Of a DNA stretch of 64,000 bases, positions 59,516-64,000 are shown one piece after another. The position numbers were made by a program, and so were the translations under genes. The stretch lies in contig JASSKH010000012.1 of assembly GCA_031763025.1 (NCBI GenBank), forward strand, positions 2,108,001 through 2,172,000, given 5' to 3'. Position 1 is the stretch's first letter, and each line of letters begins with the position of its first letter. The notes beneath the pieces are model-generated. The model ran no database searches. It saw nothing but the letters and a program-made list of their open reading frames with translations, and was not told where the DNA came from. The stretch comes from Macrocystis pyrifera (taxonomy: Eukaryota; Sar; Phaeophyceae; Laminariales; Laminariaceae).

Positions 59516-61364
59516 TTAGCCCACCCTGAATAGTCGTAGATGCAGATCACACGGCGATAAAAGGATGATGACCATATCACCCCGAAATCGGGAAGAGGGA
59601 GCGAAGATGCGGCTATTCAACACAGAAAGGAGGTGATAGACCTACCGCACATCTCGTAGTGAGGCTTCGACGCCTCACTCAAGAAATAATCGACTATCCG
59701 GAAAGGGAAAAAAAACAAAACGCAAGAAACCAGACAAGGCGCAAGGGCTCGAAGGAAAACCACGGCGAAAGACAATACGTTGGCGGGAAGTACGCCGCAA
59801 AGCTTGAAAGAGAAAGAAAATGAGGTCTACAACGTGAAGCCTCGAGGGTGACGCGAGAACGTGGAGCCAATGGACTAAGGCGTGGAACCCGGGCCGGTCA
59901 GCTGGTATACACTGTAGCGCAAGCGGGAAAGTGACGTGGTCTTTGTTCCGAAAAGACATACGCTAAGAACGCCGAGGGCATTAGGGAATGCCTCGTATAC
60001 TGCAAGGCAAGCAGAAAAACGTAGGTCGTAGCAAGGCTAGTCGCGGCTAAGACAAGTATGTCAATCAAAGGGGATCAAAAGAAACACCTGGAAAACGGCA
60101 ACAGAAGCATGGAATCTAAAGCGAGTGCCGTACGCTGAAAACAAGGTAGAAAGTAGAAAATATCTGTCCAACAGATACGCAGGATCAGAAGAGTTGAAAA
60201 AGCTTAAAAGTAGACAAAAGCGAAGCACAGGTCACCCCATAGAGTTCGGATTAGGGTTAGGATTCGGATCGGGTGGTCACCGTCTACTGTATAATACAGT
60301 AAGCATGCCTGGTATCTCCTGCTGCTATCACTTCTTCTAAAAACCCACGCAAGGGACATTAAATAGCGGCAACAGCAGCATCTTCAAACAAGCAAGATTC
60401 TACCTAGCAAATATCTATGTCGCGAGAGAATTTCCATACCTCCGTCCAACCTTGTAGTAAATGGTAACACCCAGGGAACAGCAGGGCAACCCTTGCCCTG
60501 CTCTACAATAAAAATAAGCAGACAAAAGCCATGGCAGAAAATATTGTAGCGCCACGGCTCGGCAGCCTTCACGAAGAGCAGGCCGGTGGAGATAGTGGCG
60601 GAAAGTTTTCGAAAAAACGCAAAAGCGACCGTTGTAAAATACAATATAATTTGGAGTGGTAAGTTTAGCAGAAAGTAGAAAAAATCACCCTATCGCAAAG
60701 AATCCCGTACCACGGCAGTTCAGCGGTCTTCGATTGAAGAGGCCAGCGGACACGGCAATGTTAGAGTGAATAACCGAAGCCCATATCCCCAAGGTACAAT
60801 ACCTCGACAGTTCGGCTGCTGTCGCTGAGAAAAAAGCAAACGGAACCGGTAGCGGTTGATTGAAAACAGCAGACCAACACGCCCGAGAAGACAATACCAC
60901 GACAGTTCGGTGGGAAAGCAGACGAAACCGACAGTGGTAGATTGAAAACAGCAGACCAACACGCCCGAAAGCACGACACTATTCTATGGAAAAACAACCC
61001 CAAAACAAAAAAGCAGACCGAAGAAACAAACCAATACGTCCGAACGTACAATACCACCACAGTTCGGCGGCTTTATCTACAGAGGCGAGCGGAACTGGTG
61101 GTGGTCGGATGGAAAGGGCAAATCAGTACACCTTGAAGTGGAAGGAACGCAGAAAAAGTCACACGTAGTGCTAGACCCGAATCTGCCGAAAATTAAACCT
61201 TAAAGGGGGCGGCGTACTAGGGTCGCAAAACGAAGGTAAACGCACCCAAACGACCCGAAGAAATACTCAATGCTAAATGAGGCTACTCATGGGGGCCAAG
61301 AGGGGCAGTCAGAGGCCCATTGGACCCGTCAGAACTGCGTAACACCCCGCGAGCTAGCCTCCCA

Positions 61365-63599
61365 GTTTTATGGGGTTGTACACACCACGATTCGTAGATG
61401 GCGACGCTGGAGGTTGTGTAGTTCGCCGGCCGGAGGTTGATCTTGACCGTTGACGGTCGTCGAGGAACCGGATGATGTAGGTGTTGTCCGAAGGAGAGTC
61501 CAAGGAAACGCGATCGGCAATCTTGCCCAGCCATCATAGGCCATCCCGAGCCTTGTACCAAAGGTGTGTTCCCGGTGGAAGTTCGGTGGAGCTGAAGGAG
61601 CGTAACCAGAGATCGCGGGGAACGAGGGTGTAGCCGGAGGCGAGGAATATTTGGCCTTGAGAACGCGATAGCTCGCGCTACGCGGCACCGATGCGCATCT
61701 GTCGGTAGAGGCGGTTTGCCTGGCGGTGTTGTGTTGGGGTGCCAGACCAGTCGAGGGGAATGTGGCGTCTGGAGTGTTGGAGGTCGAGTTCCCGCTCCCG
61801 TGAAGGGCTAAGCAGTCCGACCCAATTGGTTTCGTATAGGACCGCGATGACCCTGGCACGGCCGCGAATGAGTTGGTGTCCCGTGATCTGTTCGACCTCG
61901 AGGCGTTCCGGCGGTGGTCAGACGTCGTCGAAGGTGACGTGGAAGGGAGGGGACTTGGTGGTGAAGGAGTTGAGCACATACTTTGTGAGGTCTGAAGGTA
62001 GGTACTTGGGTATGTCGGTGGTTTCGTCGGGGCTCCGGCAGGGCTTGCAGCGCTCGACGGAGACGCGGCATTTGGAATCCCGTCCAGGTAGGTCGGAGGG
62101 CATGTCGAGGAAGAGGAGCTTGTCGTAGAGGGGTCGGTTGTCGGAGACGTCGGAGGCCGGCGCCGGGCCCACGGCGAGAATCTTGAACGGTCCAATCCAG
62201 TTGAGGGAAAGCTTGGTCTAGAGAATGGTGGTGTCCGTGTCTTTTTTGGCACCTTGGCGGATAGTGGCCGCGGAGTTGTAAACCCATGCCCAGCCACCCA
62301 CGGTGTAAGGGGGACAAAGGCGAAGGGCGTCCATGATAGGGCTGTTTCGACGGACCAGACGTGAAGCGGTGACGGCGTGGTGTTCGCGGACGAGGGGGTA
62401 GGCGCGTTGTTGGCGCTCGGTGGCAAGGTTGCAGTAGGCCAGGTTGTCGCGCTCCAGGCTCTGGTGGTCGCCAACGTTGGGGGAGTCGAAGACCGAAAAG
62501 GGCAGGCGCGGAAGGCGGCCTATGTGGACTTCGTTGGGGACCAGTCCGGTGGAGGCGTTGACGGAGTTGTTGTAGGCTGATTCGACGTGCGGAAGCAGCT
62601 CGTCCCAGTTGTCTTGTCGCTCGTTGCTGCCCATGGAGAGCATTTGGGCCATGGTGTGGTTGACGCGTTCGACGCCGCCATTGGTGCAGGAGTGGTACGA
62701 GCTGGTGATCTTGTTGATGGCAAGGCGTTCGTAGATGGCGTTGGAGAGCTCCGAGGTAAAGTGTAGCCCGTTGTCGGAGATGAGGGTGACGCGACACCCC
62801 CACAGAAGGATGTGCTGGTCGATGAGGATATCGGCAGTGCCGACGGCGGTGAATTGGGCTGCTGCCACTGCGTACATGTCGGTGCGGCGGCTGAAGCGGT
62901 CGGTGAAGAGGAGGATGTAGGAGTTTCCGCGTGGGGTAAGGGGCAGCGGACTGAAGTAGTCGACGCTGACGGTGACACCGGGGCCGTTGGGTAGGGGCAG
63001 GGATAAGGGTGGGCCAACGGATGGTTTGGCGCGAGGTATTATGCCTGGCACTTGAGACAGCGCCGGATCCACCAGCGGGCGCAGATGTCCATGCCTATCC
63101 ACCAGAAAAAGCGCGCGAGCATGCTGACCGTGCGGGAAACTCCCAAGTAGCAAGAGAGCGGTGGCGTGGCAGGTGTGCAGCACCCAAGGGCGCATCGGGA
63201 CGTAGATGCGCGGGGGTGGTACGGTGGAAGACGTGTAAGTGGTCCCGTGTGGTGGGGCTTAAGTGGTTGTCGAACCAGGAGAACGGTGTCGTCGTCAATG
63301 CGGTGGAGCTTGCTTTTATCTGCAAGGGCGAACACGCCTAGAAGCTGCGGGCACCGGGATGGCTGGAATGAATCCAGGAGGTCGGGCGGCGGAGGGGCAG
63401 AGGAGTGCAAGGAAAGGTAGTGTATGGTAGCGGAGCAGAGGGGCTCGACGCATTGTTCGCGCGCCCAGTCCGTGCGCCTGAAGTGCTCCACACAGGAGAG
63501 AAGGTGGGGGTCGTCGTCGACGTACCGGGTGGTTAAGGAAATGGATTCGAAACCCATTGTGACTTTACACGCGGGTCCGAGTTCTGCCGTCGACGCCAA
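61365..63599 (-). pseudogene. pol: Gypsy pol remnant: integrase and chromodomain
   Basis: 63599-63039 holds the end of the RNase H/linker region and the integrase zinc-finger end (RCLKCQA). A frame change near 63040-63190 leads to 63195-62218 with the integrase core: first Asp in SVDYFSPL, second in LISDNGLHF, Glu in GGVERVNH, then the GKPR-like tail. The same frame continues through stops at 62218, about 61916 and about 61534. It includes RLEVEQITGHQLIRGR followed by ARVIAVLYETNW and PSREREL, a chromodomain-like module, and a final LWYKARDG...WLGKIADRV piece. gag, protease and RT core are absent. Consistent with a chromovirus-type Ty3/gypsy element; inactive. Confidence 0.85.
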
Positions 63600-63600
63600 A

Positions 63601-64000
63601 TGTGAAGCGGGGTGCAGAGATATCAGCTGGTAAGGGGCACAGGGATGTCGAAGCTGTGTAGGGCACGCTGCTTGTAGTTCACGGACTTCTTGTTACCGCT
63701 CCACAAGTGAGTTAAGGGAAAGAGAGAACTCGAGTGCGCAAGGAGGGCGTCGTCGGGGACACAACTCAGCCCAGACGTTGACCAAAAGCCGGTAAGTAAT
63801 CGAAGCAGGCGTTGTCCAAGTGGGAGTTCTGAGATGCCAGAGATGTACCGACCGAGCGAAGGAGAGCCTGCCAAACCGCTGAAAAAACAAAATCGACTGT
63901 TTCTTTTTCCGATTTTTTTTTTTTTTTCTTTTTCCGGGTAAAAAAGTTTGGTACGATAAGCAAGCACGCAAAGAAACCAAAGAACGCGAAGAAAGCAAAG
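63601..64000 (-). repeat. 5' LTR of the gypsy element (partial)
   Basis: Starts TGTGAAGCGGGGTGC immediately after the complement of the primer-binding site; its far end lies outside the window. Frames through its poly-T tract (about 63910) are not genes. Confidence 0.8.

Larger units (their letters stand above)
58958..64000 (-). mobile_element. Chromodomain Ty3/gypsy retrotransposon, decayed, runs off the window
   Basis: The 3' LTR is about 58958-59515 (TGGGAAGCGGGG...CCAACACA); the 5' LTR starts at 63601 (TGTGAAGCGGGG) and continues past the window end. The two match over at least 190 bp. On the minus strand the 5' LTR is followed by a primer-binding-site-like TGGCGTCGACGGCAG (63584-63598), and the 3' LTR is preceded by the purine tract AGGGTGGGCTAA. 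The pol remnant occupies 63599-61365. The 1.8 kb between pol and the 3' LTR has no coding signal; it includes a degenerate tandem of ACAATACCACGACAGTTCGG (60700-61080). Confidence 0.85.

Noticed and set aside
61808-62803. 331-codon minus-strand frame beside the gypsy integrase
   Set aside because: Alternative-frame shadow: the conserved integrase motifs are in the neighbouring frame (63195-62218).

Overview
The window reads as nuclear DNA of an intron-rich eukaryote, most likely a stramenopile alga and possibly a brown alga. That placement is an inference from gene architecture, the Ty1/copia and chromodomain Ty3/gypsy repertoire and the very heavy simple-repeat load; no marker gene fixes it. 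Nothing is bacterial: there are no operons or Shine-Dalgarno starts, and real coding sequence is split into short exons with GT-AG (once GC-AG) introns.

Host genes. The main gene is on the + strand: ten exons between 20028 and 44231 join with consistent phases into a 343-residue alpha/beta hydrolase of the monoacylglycerol-lipase type with a full Ser-Asp-His triad. About 96 % of the locus is intron, and the introns hold most of the repeats described. On the - strand, two exons at 13430-13301 and 12397-12203 form the 3' end of a second gene whose product resembles a bulb-type (B-type) lectin; its 5' exons were not found. No other host gene could be supported.

Mobile DNA, left to right. 682-1850 is a miniature LTR element (TRIM). 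3135-8499 is a second LTR miniature whose right LTR is split by a recent, internally deleted Ty1/copia element (4143-8402); both insertions have visible target duplications. 38855-41319, inside intron 8 of the lipase gene, is a deleted Ty3/gypsy-like element carrying an extra inverted LTR. 46538-52047 is an older Ty1/copia element on the - strand. 53235-54476 is the decayed 3' part of a LINE, interrupted by two MITEs of different families. 58958 to the window end is a decayed chromodomain Ty3/gypsy element on the - strand.

Small dispersed families recur throughout: a TA-targeted MITE with TTACGGGGG ends, a TTAA-targeted piggyBac-like MITE, a GGTCCCTC-ended element, and several 200-500 bp families. 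There are also long minisatellite and microsatellite arrays. The rest is unannotatable spacer.
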